DNA of 64,000 bases, taken from assembly GCA_903828565.1 (NCBI GenBank), contig CAIKMQ010000013.1, forward strand, positions 1 to 64,000, in the 5' to 3' direction. The notes beneath the pieces are model-generated. The model was not told the origin of the DNA, did not search any database, and was given only the letters and a program-made list of their open reading frames with translations. Position numbers and translations under genes: made by a program. Positions 24,305 to 32,795 of this stretch are shown one piece after another (positions within the stretch are counted from its first letter, which is position 1; each line of letters starts with the position of its first letter). The DNA is from an uncultured Leptolinea sp. GTDB taxonomy: Bacteria > Chloroflexota > Anaerolineae > Anaerolineales > Anaerolineaceae.

Positions 24305-26674
24305 ATGCCGCCAAGACAGGTAAACAGACAACAGGCAACCTCGCAAAGGAAATCCCGCACTACCAAAGGGACGGGGCTTTCCCTCGGAAGTTTCATCCAA
24401 AAATCTCTGGATGGAATTGTCTTCATGTCTACACACTACGGCCGTTTTCTTACTGATTTTATAGGTGTTCTTCTCCTATTCCTTTCTGGATTAACTGTTT
24501 TTGCTTTGCTTGGCCTCACCAGGGGTAATTTATTGCTGGCGATCTCAGATCTGCTGCGAGGATGGTTCGGCTGGGGGGCATTACCGGTGGATGCATCTCT
24601 GGGTGTGATCGGTTTTTTACTTCTGAGGAGAAAAGGCAATTTCTGGATCAATTATTTCTGGAAGATTGTCTACTGTGAACTCCTGTTAGTTTCCTTGCTA
24701 GCAGTCCTTTCTGTGATCAGTGCTAATGATATTGGTTTGGCCAATTCCGGCCAATGGGGTGGCCTAGTCGGATGGGGATTAGCGCAAGGTGTCGCTGATT
24801 TGCTTGGCCCATTCCTTTCCGGGAGTTTCTGGTTTTTATTCAGTGCATTGTTGATCTGGATCGGTGTCACCTCGTTCAAGGGAAGAAAGTATTCCGCGAC
24901 CGAGATACCAGATATCCCTCAAACAACTGCATTTGGCTCGACCGAAAAACCAAATAATGAACCAGTGGTACAAAAATCCACACAAGGTTCATCCAAGAGG
25001 GCGACTGCCGCGGCCAGATATCAGGCTATGTTAGCCCAGCAGGAACTTGTACCAGATCCTGAACAGACAGCTGCAACTGCGCAGACAACATCGGACAGCA
25101 GCCAACCTCCCGTCAGGGTGGTGAAGCGGGAAAAGGTAGAGGTGCCAGAGGCGACTAATGCCCGGCCGGAAAACCTGGGGGAAAGAACGGATAGCCAATA
25201 CAAGCAAAAACCACTAGCTGGTATCGCCAACCGTCCGCGCAATCTGCCCCCCGTGGATATCTTAATGGATGACCAGGTTATCACCCTGGATGAAGTCACG
25301 ATCAATCAAACAGCCGCAATCCTTGAAAAGACCTTGGACGATTTCGGTATCCCCGTGAAGGTGGTAGGTTACCGGCAAGGTCCATCCGTGACACAATTTG
25401 CCGTGGAACCGGGTTTTGTGGATCGTATCGGCCCGAATGGACAGGTGATACACCAGAAGATACGGGTCGCTCAGATCGCGCAGCTCTCCCGCGACCTCGC
25501 ACTTGCGCTATCAGCAACTTCCATTCGTATCGAAGCCCCTGTGGCAGGCAAGACCTATGTGGGTGTAGAAATTCCAAATGTCCGGTCCATCATTGTCCGC
25601 TTGAAATCGCTGCTATCCAGTGAGAAATTCCAAAAGGTAGCCTCCCCGCTTGGCCTTGCTCTTGGCCGGGATGTATCGGGTATGCCTGTGGTGGGAGACC
25701 TCTCCCGTATGCCGCATCTATTGATCGCTGGCACCACAAACTCTGGAAAGACGGTCTGTGTGACAGCATTGGCAGCCTGCCTGGTAATGAACAATAGCCC
25801 AGAGAATTTACGGTTGGTGATGATTGACCCAAAGATGGTTGAACTTGTCCGTTTTAATGGGTTGCCACATATGCTCGGCCAGGTGGAAACCGATATTGAA
25901 CGGATCGTTGGTGTTCTCCGCTGGGCGACCCAGGAGATGGATCGGAGATACCTGGAATTCGAAGAGAACAGAGCCAGAGACCTGGAAGCCTATAACAGGA
26001 AAAGGGAAAAGCAGGGCGAACCTGTACTTCCACGTATCGTGATTATCATTGACGAGCTGGCTGACCTGATGATGAATGCCCAGGCGAGTGTGGAGCCGCT
26101 GATCGTCAGGCTGGCACAATTAGCCCGGGCGACAGGGATACACCTGATCGTGGCGACTCAGCGGCCAAGCAGTACGGTTGTTACCGGCCTGATCAAGGCT
26201 AACTTCCCGGCTCGCATCTCATTCGCGGTTGCATCCCATGTCGACTCACGTGTCATCCTGGATACTGTCGGTGCTGAAAGCCTGCTGGGCAGGGGAGATA
26301 TGCTGTTCCTGGATCATGATAACTCTAAACCTATCCGCACACAGGGTGTGATGGTAAATGATGATGAGATCGAGCGGATCGTGGCTTACTGGCGTCAGGA
26401 TCAACCAGCAGCTGTTCGCGAGAATGCTCCCTGGGATAACATGATCTTTGAAGAACAGGAAAATGGTGGTGGGGATAATCTCATTGAACAGGCGATAGAG
26501 ATCATCAAAGAGTCCAGACAGGCGAGTGCGTCGTTGATACAACAACGATTGCGCATAGGTTACCCGCGAGCAGCGCGGATTATTGATGAACTAGAAAAAA
26601 TGGGGGTGGTTGGTCCGGCCAAATCCGGCGGAAAACAACGGGATGTATTGATCGACCTCGAGGAGAGTGAGTAA
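24305..26674 (+). CDS. ftsK: DNA translocase FtsK
   Basis: Septal DNA pump that clears and aligns chromosomes at division. Residues about 40-190 contain four membrane segments, about 200-300 a Pro/Gln-rich linker, then the alpha-beta motor (about 310-700) with Walker A GTTNSGKTV near residue 478, Walker B IVIIIDELADLM, and QRPSSTVVTG. The last 65 residues form the gamma winged helix that reads KOPS sites (SASLIQQRLRIGYPRAARI). 789 aa is normal. The ATG at 24305 lacks a clear ribosome site and begins 5 bases after the S1 gene; the ATG at residue 41 is an alternative start. Confidence 0.95.
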   Translation: MPPRQVNRQQATSQRKSRTTKGTGLSLGSFIQKSLDGIVFMSTHYGRFLTDFIGVLLLFLSGLTVFALLGLTRGNLLLAISDLLRGWFGWGALPVDASLGVIGFLLLRRKGNFWINYFWKIVYCELLLVSLLAVLSVISANDIGLANSGQWGGLVGWGLAQGVADLLGPFLSGSFWFLFSALLIWIGVTSFKGRKYSATEIPDIPQTTAFGSTEKPNNEPVVQKSTQGSSKRATAAARYQAMLAQQELVPDPEQTAATAQTTSDSSQPPVRVVKREKVEVPEATNARPENLGERTDSQYKQKPLAGIANRPRNLPPVDILMDDQVITLDEVTINQTAAILEKTLDDFGIPVKVVGYRQGPSVTQFAVEPGFVDRIGPNGQVIHQKIRVAQIAQLSRDLALALSATSIRIEAPVAGKTYVGVEIPNVRSIIVRLKSLLSSEKFQKVASPLGLALGRDVSGMPVVGDLSRMPHLLIAGTTNSGKTVCVTALAACLVMNNSPENLRLVMIDPKMVELVRFNGLPHMLGQVETDIERIVGVLRWATQEMDRRYLEFEENRARDLEAYNRKREKQGEPVLPRIVIIIDELADLMMNAQASVEPLIVRLAQLARATGIHLIVATQRPSSTVVTGLIKANFPARISFAVASHVDSRVILDTVGAESLLGRGDMLFLDHDNSKPIRTQGVMVNDDEIERIVAYWRQDQPAAVRENAPWDNMIFEEQENGGGDNLIEQAIEIIKESRQASASLIQQRLRIGYPRAARIIDELEKMGVVGPAKSGGKQRDVLIDLEESE

Positions 26675-26745
26675 ACCCTCCGCGCTCTACAGAGTAAGAT
26701 TTTCACTGTGGTAAGATTAGAAAAAATATCGGATAAGGTGAGCCA

Positions 26746-27384
26746 TTGGAAACAAAAAAGGAATCCAAGAGTCTTGAAATGTTTTTGCGGAAGACATTTA
26801 AGGGGGTGCTTGATACCATAGCGACAGCGGTCAATAAGACGGGAATACTCCCTAATACTGTTACGATCCTGGGCCTGGCCGGAACGATATTCGGCGCGTA
26901 TCTTCTCGCTACCGGAAAAATCTTCTGGGGTGGTCTGGTAATCCTGGTCACCGGGCCGATCGATGCTCTGGATGGCACTATGGCCAGATTACGAGGTGAG
27001 CAGACCGAATTTGGGGCTTTTGTTGACTCTGTTACAGACAGATATTCAGAACTATTCATCCTGGCGGGGCTTCTCTTCTACTACGTTGGAAAACAGGAAT
27101 CTCTGAATACCATTTTGGTGTATTTCGCTGCTGCAGGTTCTGTACTGGTATCTTATGTAAAAGCACGAGCTGAAGGTTTAGGGTTTACCGCAAAGGTTGG
27201 TTTACTTTCAAGGGTGGAGCGGTATCTCATTATTGCCCCGGCCTTGCTGTTGAATGTTCCTCACATTGCATTGTGGATCATCGCCATCCTGGCGAATTTC
27301 ACCGCATTGCAACGGATATTCTTTGTTCGCCGGCAGGCAATAGAACAAAATAAAGTATTAACCTACTCAAAAAAGAACGAATAA
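26746..27384 (+). CDS. CDP-alcohol phosphatidyltransferase
   Basis: Membrane enzyme that swaps CMP of a CDP-diacylglycerol-type substrate for an alcohol head group. The full catalytic motif DGx2ARx8Gx3Dx3D is present as DGTMARLRGEQTEFGAFVD followed by SVTD (about residues 74-98). About six membrane helices in 212 aa. Starts at TTG 26746 with AAGGTGAG 5 bases upstream. The head group (glycerol phosphate, inositol or inositol phosphate, serine) cannot be told from the motif; inositol-phosphate synthases are a good possibility. Next to lgt, which uses the phosphatidylglycerol that such enzymes lead to. Confidence 0.88.
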   Translation: METKKESKSLEMFLRKTFKGVLDTIATAVNKTGILPNTVTILGLAGTIFGAYLLATGKIFWGGLVILVTGPIDALDGTMARLRGEQTEFGAFVDSVTDRYSELFILAGLLFYYVGKQESLNTILVYFAAAGSVLVSYVKARAEGLGFTAKVGLLSRVERYLIIAPALLLNVPHIALWIIAILANFTALQRIFFVRRQAIEQNKVLTYSKKNE

Positions 27385-27405
27385 GATCTGGCGAAAGGCT
27401 ATAAA

Positions 27406-28233
27406 ATGGAATTTCTTAAGGATAGGATATTGATCGGACCCGTTTCCATCCATTATTATGGAATTATCATTGTCACGGGTGCCGTGCTGGCCGTATTCTT
27501 GGCTGCCTGGATGGCACGGCAGAAGAAAGAAAACGAAGAATTCCTCTGGGATATGTTCCCCTGGCTATTGGTCGCTGGCGTGATTGGTGCGCGTATCTGG
27601 CACATCCTCACTCCACCAGATTCCATGGTGGCTATCGGGATGGATACGCATTTTTATCTTACTCATCCCCTGGATGCGATCAATATCAAGAATGGCGGGC
27701 TGGGCATCCCCGGCGCAGTCATTGGAGGATTGATCGCTCTGGTTCTTTATTGCCGTAAGCACAAGCTGGATTATCGGCAGTGGGCAGATTATATCGCGCC
27801 AGGACTGGCTCTGGCTCAAGCGATCGGACGCTGGGGAAATTTCCTCAATCAGGAACTGTACGGCGCGCCGACTGATCTTCCATGGAAGATCTTTATTGAC
27901 CCAGCCCATCGCATCGCCGGTTATGCCAATGTGGAATACTACCACCCGCTTTTCCTGTATGAATCCCTGTATAACCTGGCGAATATGGGTATATTGATCT
28001 GGGTCAGCCGGAAATTCCGCGATACTTTAAAACCGGGGGATGTCATCCTTGTTTACGCCGTGATCTACCCTGTAGGCCGGTTCTTACTTGAATTCTTGAG
28101 ACTGGATGCGTCCAGTGTGCTGAGCTTAAATATCAATCAGACGGTGATGGGCATTGTCGCTCTTGTGTCCGCTGGAGTTCTGCTCTGGCGCCATCGACAC
28201 GCACCAAAGAATAAGGTTGTTAGCGAAGAATAA
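27406..28233 (+). CDS. lgt: Prolipoprotein diacylglyceryl transferase
   Basis: Transfers diacylglyceryl from phosphatidylglycerol to the lipobox cysteine of prolipoproteins. The signature GRWGNFLNQELYG (about residues 142-154) includes the essential arginine, and HYYGIIIVTG at the N-terminus is typical. Seven membrane segments; 275 aa. Works with LspA encoded at 16830. Followed by a two-way terminator. Confidence 0.95.
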   Translation: MEFLKDRILIGPVSIHYYGIIIVTGAVLAVFLAAWMARQKKENEEFLWDMFPWLLVAGVIGARIWHILTPPDSMVAIGMDTHFYLTHPLDAINIKNGGLGIPGAVIGGLIALVLYCRKHKLDYRQWADYIAPGLALAQAIGRWGNFLNQELYGAPTDLPWKIFIDPAHRIAGYANVEYYHPLFLYESLYNLANMGILIWVSRKFRDTLKPGDVILVYAVIYPVGRFLLEFLRLDASSVLSLNINQTVMGIVALVSAGVLLWRHRHAPKNKVVSEE

Positions 28234-28246
28234 TTTACTTAAGATC

Positions 28247-28280
28247 AAAAATAAGCACCAGCTTGCTGGTGCTTATTTTT
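28247..28280. terminator. Bidirectional terminator between lgt and the HNH gene
   Basis: A 16-bp perfect inverted repeat (28247-28262 with 28265-28280) around a TT, A-rich on the left and T-rich on the right, so it works in both directions. It reaches into the stop codon of the HNH gene. Confidence 0.9.
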
Positions 28281-28783
28281 TACCAACCATTGATAAACTC
28301 AGTCCATTCTTGATTCGCGTTCAAGTGACAGGAGAAGTAGTAGATAGCTGATGCAGGCGGTAAGCCAGGTGCAGCACGTAAATGCATGTGGGTTTCCTCC
28401 AACGTTCGGCTGCCCTTCGTTCGGTTACAGTGGATACAAGCCGTCACCACATTGGTCCATGTATGTTCACCACCCGATTTCCTGGGGATGACATGGTCCA
28501 GCGTGAAATCGACATTCTTTTTTCCACAATACTGGCAGGTATATCCATCACGCCTGAAGACCTCGTGCCGGGTAAAGGGGATCTTGAGCCGCGGACGGTG
28601 GACCATATGCTCCAGCCTGATGACAGACGGTCGGGGAAAGGCTTGCGACACCGTATAGATCTCACCTCGTCCGTTAATCACCAGGGATGCGCGGCAGGCA
28701 AGGATAAGGTGCAGCGCTCTGTGCGTGTTGCATATATGGATCGGTTGATAATTGGCATTTAATACCAGAACCGCATCTTCCAT
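28280..28783 (-). CDS. HNH endonuclease family protein
   Basis: A small HNH protein (167 aa from the chosen start). The N-terminal 60 residues (VLNANYQPIHICNTHRALHLI) are a conserved lead-in of a chromosomal HNH subgroup. The core shows CQYCGKKNVDFTLDHVIPRKSGG and TACIHCNRTKGSRT, that is, two CxxC zinc pairs and the catalytic DHVIP. Cleaves nucleic acid in principle; no partner methylase or phage gene is near, so the biological role is unknown. I prefer the ATG at 28783 because AGGTGG lies 5 bases upstream; the GTG at 28792 overlaps that site. Confidence 0.85.
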   Translation of the reverse strand: MEDAVLVLNANYQPIHICNTHRALHLILACRASLVINGRGEIYTVSQAFPRPSVIRLEHMVHRPRLKIPFTRHEVFRRDGYTCQYCGKKNVDFTLDHVIPRKSGGEHTWTNVVTACIHCNRTKGSRTLEETHMHLRAAPGLPPASAIYYFSCHLNANQEWTEFINGW

Positions 28784-28802
28784 TTCATCCACCTGATAAA
28801 AA

Positions 28803-28808
28803 ATTATA
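28803..28808 (-). promoter_or_regulatory. Candidate -10 element of the HNH gene
   Basis: TATAAT on the minus strand, 19 bases before the start codon, giving a leader of about 12 bases that holds the ribosome site. No clear -35. Confidence 0.45.
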
Positions 28809-28865
28809 GCATGAGGATCGATTTTACTGCCAGATGATCAGACAATAAGCCCGGCAGCAGGATGG

Positions 28866-28871
28866 TATAAT
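28866..28871 (+). promoter_or_regulatory. Candidate -10 element of tyrS
   Basis: Perfect TATAAT, about 35 bases before the chosen tyrS start. No T-box-like structure fits in the short leader, so unlike ileS this synthetase gene is not T-box controlled. Confidence 0.5.
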
Positions 28872-28905
28872 GGTGCGAATATGCCAGAGTATTAATGGAG
28901 TAATG

Positions 28906-30117
28906 ATGGATATTGAAGAGCAAGTACAGTATTTCATGCAAGGCACCGAATATGGTGATGAGAACCTGAGGAAAGCCATGGAGAATGAGCTTCGTGAACG
29001 GCTCATCCAGGCAAAAAAAGAAGGTCGTCCGCTCAGGTTGTATACGGGGTACGATCCACGGAAGGCAGATCTTCACCTGGGTCACACCGTCACCATGCGG
29101 AAAATGCGTCAATTTCAGGAGATGGGCCATGAGGTGATCTTCCTTATTGGCAACTTTACCTCGCTCATTGGCGATCCATCCGATAAGGATATACTGCGTC
29201 CGCAACTAACGCCTGAAGAGGTGGAGGAAAATGCCCGCACTTATGCAGAACAGGCTTTCAAGATCCTTGACCCCCAGAAGACGCAGATCCGATATAACAA
29301 TGAATGGCTGTCAAAACTGACATTTGCTGAGTTGATCAAGATCTCAAGCAATTTCACCATCCAACAATTCCTCACTCGTGAGAATTTCAAGCTGCGCTGG
29401 GATAAGGGTGATGCGGTTTACCTGCATGAAACATTCTATGCCATCATGCAGGGGTATGACGCCTACGCCCTGAAAGCCGATATTCAGATTGGTGGGACGG
29501 ACCAGCTTTTCAATATCGTTACTGCTGCTCGTAAGATCATGACCTATATGGGCTCAAAACCCAATATCGCCATCATCTTGGGGATTCTTCCCGGTACGGA
29601 TGGTGTCGTAAAGATGAGTAAAAGCCTCGGTAATCACATTCCGATCAACTCGGATGCCACTGATATGTATGGAAAGGTGATGAGCATTCCCGATTCTGCC
29701 ATGCCATCCTACTCCCGGTTGGTGACCCGCTGGACACCACCGCAGATCAAGGAATTAGAGGATGGCATTAAAGCTGGCAATTTGCATCCACGGGATGCCA
29801 AGATGAGATTGGCCTTTGAAGTCACCAGCAGTTTCTATGGAGATCCTGAAGCACAAAAGGCTCAAGATGCATTTGTGCAAACCTTCCAGAAAAAGGAAGC
29901 ACCGACAGAAATGCCGTCTGTTCCCTTCGATCCGACCCGCAAGTTAATGGATATCCTGGTGGATTGCGGAATTGCGGCATCAAAAGGGGATGCCCGCCGA
30001 TTGGTCGAACAGAAGGGGGTGCGCCTGGATGGAGTCGTTCTGAATGATCCATTGGCGCCACTTCCATCGACCGGCGTATTGCAAGCCGGGAAGAGGCATT
30101 TCATTCGGTTGGTTTAA
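28906..30117 (+). CDS. tyrS: Tyrosine--tRNA ligase
   Basis: Class I synthetase that charges tRNA-Tyr. The HIGH motif appears as HLGH, the KMSKS motif as KMSKS in DGVVKMSKSLGN, and a C-terminal S4 RNA-binding domain (about the last 65 residues, MDILVDCGIAASKGDARRLVEQKGVRLDG) is present. About 403 aa; it resembles the TyrZ/TyrS2 branch rather than the E. coli type. The double ATG at 28903 and 28906 follows GGAG; spacing favours 28906. A hairpin just past the stop may end the transcript. Confidence 0.94.
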   Translation: MDIEEQVQYFMQGTEYGDENLRKAMENELRERLIQAKKEGRPLRLYTGYDPRKADLHLGHTVTMRKMRQFQEMGHEVIFLIGNFTSLIGDPSDKDILRPQLTPEEVEENARTYAEQAFKILDPQKTQIRYNNEWLSKLTFAELIKISSNFTIQQFLTRENFKLRWDKGDAVYLHETFYAIMQGYDAYALKADIQIGGTDQLFNIVTAARKIMTYMGSKPNIAIILGILPGTDGVVKMSKSLGNHIPINSDATDMYGKVMSIPDSAMPSYSRLVTRWTPPQIKELEDGIKAGNLHPRDAKMRLAFEVTSSFYGDPEAQKAQDAFVQTFQKKEAPTEMPSVPFDPTRKLMDILVDCGIAASKGDARRLVEQKGVRLDGVVLNDPLAPLPSTGVLQAGKRHFIRLV

Positions 30118-30129
30118 TTCCAGGAGCGA

Positions 30130-32784
30130 TCATTGTTCACCGCCAGAAATGGCGGTGATCTGTTTTAATATCCAACTGCCGTCAGCCATGGCTTTCTGCG
30201 GCATATCCCCCTCGTAGACAATAGCCAGCGTTATTGGGGTTCCTGCCCAGTCGGAGTTAGTTCCCCCGATAAACCAGGTGATCGTTTCGGTTTCACTGCT
30301 AATTCCCTGTCCCACAGCCCCCCAACCGGGTATACCAGCGAGGGTTAATCCTTTTGCAGCCGCATCCGCATTTCGGGGAGTGTATACTGAGGATGTTGCG
30401 GGTTTTCCGGGAATGATGGACCAATCATTTTTAAAGGATTGGAAGGATGACCCAATTACTGGGGAAAGCTTGGATCCGTGGCTGCTGAAGCTTGCCGCCG
30501 CCAGGGCAGCCTGTAAGGGTGAGATCTCCAGGTGTTCCTGTCCCAGTCCCGCTTGCAGAATGGAGTTTACTTTTAGAGGATCGATCATCCCAGCCACGGG
30601 CAGGGTGAAATTTGGCGCTGTGTAAAAACCCAGGGATTTGTAGAGCGCATATAGATCTTTGCTGCCGAGGGAATTGCTGATGTCTACTGCGGGTAGCGGA
30701 CATCCGGACTGAACGAGTAACCAGATGGAAGGATCTGTGGTAGCCAGGGGTAAACCGCAATGGATCGTATGGTCAGATAGTTTAATGAATCCACTACTAA
30801 AGCGTATGTGGCCCAACGGTTGATCGGCTGATTCAGCTGCTAGAAAAACCCCGCTGAGTGTACCCAGAGGATACTTACCATTCAGAGCACGGTTCAGTAA
30901 CGGGGAGGTTGCATCACCGATCAAGCTGATCCATGATGTTTCCAGTTCCGCCGGGTCAAACCACGGATTCGAGGAGATCGCCAGCACCTCGCCCGTCTTT
31001 GCATTCAAAATAATGCCTCCCCCGCTGGTGTTTCCCCAGATGGCATCCAATTTCCTTTGAACGGAAAGATCCAGAGTCAAGCGCAGGTCTTTTCCGGCGG
31101 GGGGATGGCTATACAGAAGATTACTCCACCAGAGGGTAAGGGGATCGTAAGACCTCAAACCACGAAGATAATCATCGTAGGCATCCTCAACTCCGGTTTT
31201 TCCAAATATTATGTTGGAATATCCCGTTGTCGTACTCAGCTGAGGGTAAGCATAAACGCGCTCATAACTACCGCCTTCTCCTGTGGTGGAATTGATCAAT
31301 TCACCATTACGATCCAGGATGTCACCACGTGGGATATAGTAATCGGCGATAGCTCGGCGAAGGTTATCGTTTCGATCCAACAGGGCACTTTGTTTGATTA
31401 CGGACCAGTAAGGAAGAACCAGAAGGGCTGCTGTAGTTGCCAGTAGAATAGCGGGAAGGATGCGGGATTGTACTCTTTCCCGGTAAGGTTCATGCCGGGG
31501 AATATTTGAACTGTGTGAACTGATAATGAGAAGGAATGCACTGGCAGTCAGACAGGTGAGCAGAGAAGATCCGCCGTAAGAAAAGAAAGGTAGCGTAACG
31601 CCGGTTAAAGGCAGCAAGCGGATATTGCCGGCAATGATCAGCAGGCTTTGTCCAGCCAGCCAGGTGGAGATACCCATGGCGAAAAGAGATGAGAATCGGT
31701 CATTGACATGGATCGCAGTCGTATATCCCCGGAAGGCTATCAGGAGAACGATGAGCAATACTGCCGCAGCGCCGAAAGTACCGGTCTCTTCCGCTATGGC
31801 TGTGAACATAAAATCTGATACTGCGACAGGCACGAGGGTGGGGCTGCCCATGCCTGGACCTGTTCCAAATACACCACCTGCCGCCTGGCTGATCAGTGCC
31901 TGGATCACCTGGTAAGAACGGCCTGCCGGATCAAGCCAGGGGTTGAGCCATCCTTCTACCCTCAGCCGGATGACATCAAACAGGAAGTATCCGGTTATCC
32001 CTGCGCCTACACCTACAAATAAGCTACCGATCAGCCATTTACGTTGACCAGTTGCCAGGTATACCATTAAGATGTAGATCAATACCAGGATGGTTGTGGT
32101 TCCCAGGTCACGCTGTGCTAACAGCAACAGAAAAGCCAGAAAGGCGATGGCCAGGGAGGGAATGATGATGGCAGGGTCTTTCAGGTGAAGGGATACGCGA
32201 TGGGAGAAATATGCGCTCAAATAGACTATAAAGAATAGTTTCAAAGGCTCAGATGGTTGGATCGCCATACCGGCAAAATTCAACCACAGGGACGGTTGTG
32301 TGGAATTATTGGTGAGCGCGGGTAGAAGTGTGAATCCGATTAATACCAAACAACCGGCAAGCAACCATCTGGAATACTTCTTGAGTGTGAATAGCAGATG
32401 CTTCCAGCGAAGGATCAGGATGAGGGAAATGGAACCGGACACGAACCATATTGTTTGACGCAAACCCAACCCCGGGGATAAACGCCAGACCGCAAGCAAT
32501 CCCCAACCGGCACAGAGATAGATCAGGTGTAAGAGATAAGGATCACGTGCTGGCAAATACTGTCGGGCAGCTTTGTTAACCAGAATAAAAATTGAAAGCC
32601 AGGCAGTATAGCCTATCCAATGACGCCAGGCAGGGTAAGTAAAGAACCCTTCTTCATGAATCAGGCTGGACAGCGTCAATGCAGCTGCATACAGACTGAT
32701 AAATATTATGGCAGCAGCTGACAATCTCCGCTGGATGAAAGATACATAGCCTGGTGCATATCGGGTGGAAGGAGAACCATTCAC
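30130..32784 (-). CDS. SEDS (RodA/FtsW) glycosyltransferase fused to an inactive-looking class B PBP domain
   Basis: A 884-residue fusion. Residues 1 to about 425 form a SEDS peptidoglycan polymerase with many membrane helices. Family blocks such as GMAIQPSEPLKL, QRDLGTT, SYQVIQALISQAAGG and AIAEETGTFGA are intact, so this half looks active. After a further membrane segment (about 440-460) comes a class B PBP fold: RGDILDRNG dimerization region, LTLDLSVQRKLD, PLLNRALNGKYP. The transpeptidase motifs have decayed: the SxxK site reads TLSG (near residue 642), SxN reads SGC (near 692), and KTGT reads QGIS (near 825). So crosslinking by this half is unlikely. Last gene of an FHA-mtnP-SEDS run, 11 bases after mtnP, and no strong ribosome site. 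The PBP half may act as built-in activator of the SEDS half, which is inference. Confidence 0.88.
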   Translation of the reverse strand: MNGSPSTRYAPGYVSFIQRRLSAAAIIFISLYAAALTLSSLIHEEGFFTYPAWRHWIGYTAWLSIFILVNKAARQYLPARDPYLLHLIYLCAGWGLLAVWRLSPGLGLRQTIWFVSGSISLILILRWKHLLFTLKKYSRWLLAGCLVLIGFTLLPALTNNSTQPSLWLNFAGMAIQPSEPLKLFFIVYLSAYFSHRVSLHLKDPAIIIPSLAIAFLAFLLLLAQRDLGTTTILVLIYILMVYLATGQRKWLIGSLFVGVGAGITGYFLFDVIRLRVEGWLNPWLDPAGRSYQVIQALISQAAGGVFGTGPGMGSPTLVPVAVSDFMFTAIAEETGTFGAAAVLLIVLLIAFRGYTTAIHVNDRFSSLFAMGISTWLAGQSLLIIAGNIRLLPLTGVTLPFFSYGGSSLLTCLTASAFLLIISSHSSNIPRHEPYRERVQSRILPAILLATTAALLVLPYWSVIKQSALLDRNDNLRRAIADYYIPRGDILDRNGELINSTTGEGGSYERVYAYPQLSTTTGYSNIIFGKTGVEDAYDDYLRGLRSYDPLTLWWSNLLYSHPPAGKDLRLTLDLSVQRKLDAIWGNTSGGGIILNAKTGEVLAISSNPWFDPAELETSWISLIGDATSPLLNRALNGKYPLGTLSGVFLAAESADQPLGHIRFSSGFIKLSDHTIHCGLPLATTDPSIWLLVQSGCPLPAVDISNSLGSKDLYALYKSLGFYTAPNFTLPVAGMIDPLKVNSILQAGLGQEHLEISPLQAALAAASFSSHGSKLSPVIGSSFQSFKNDWSIIPGKPATSSVYTPRNADAAAKGLTLAGIPGWGAVGQGISSETETITWFIGGTNSDWAGTPITLAIVYEGDMPQKAMADGSWILKQITAISGGEQ
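30137..30158 (+). terminator. Candidate tyrS terminator inside the end of the convergent gene
   Basis: A 9-bp stem (30137-30145 with 30150-30158) with a GAAA loop, followed on the plus strand by TCTGTTTT. It lies 20 bases after the tyrS stop but within the last codons of the convergent SEDS-PBP gene. Confidence 0.55.
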
Positions 32785-32795
32785 GCTAAATTAGA

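Noticed and set aside
26675..26745. Direct repeat of GTAAGATT before the CDP-alcohol transferase gene
   Set aside because: Two 8-base copies 14 bases apart are easily due to chance and do not resemble a known operator or promoter.
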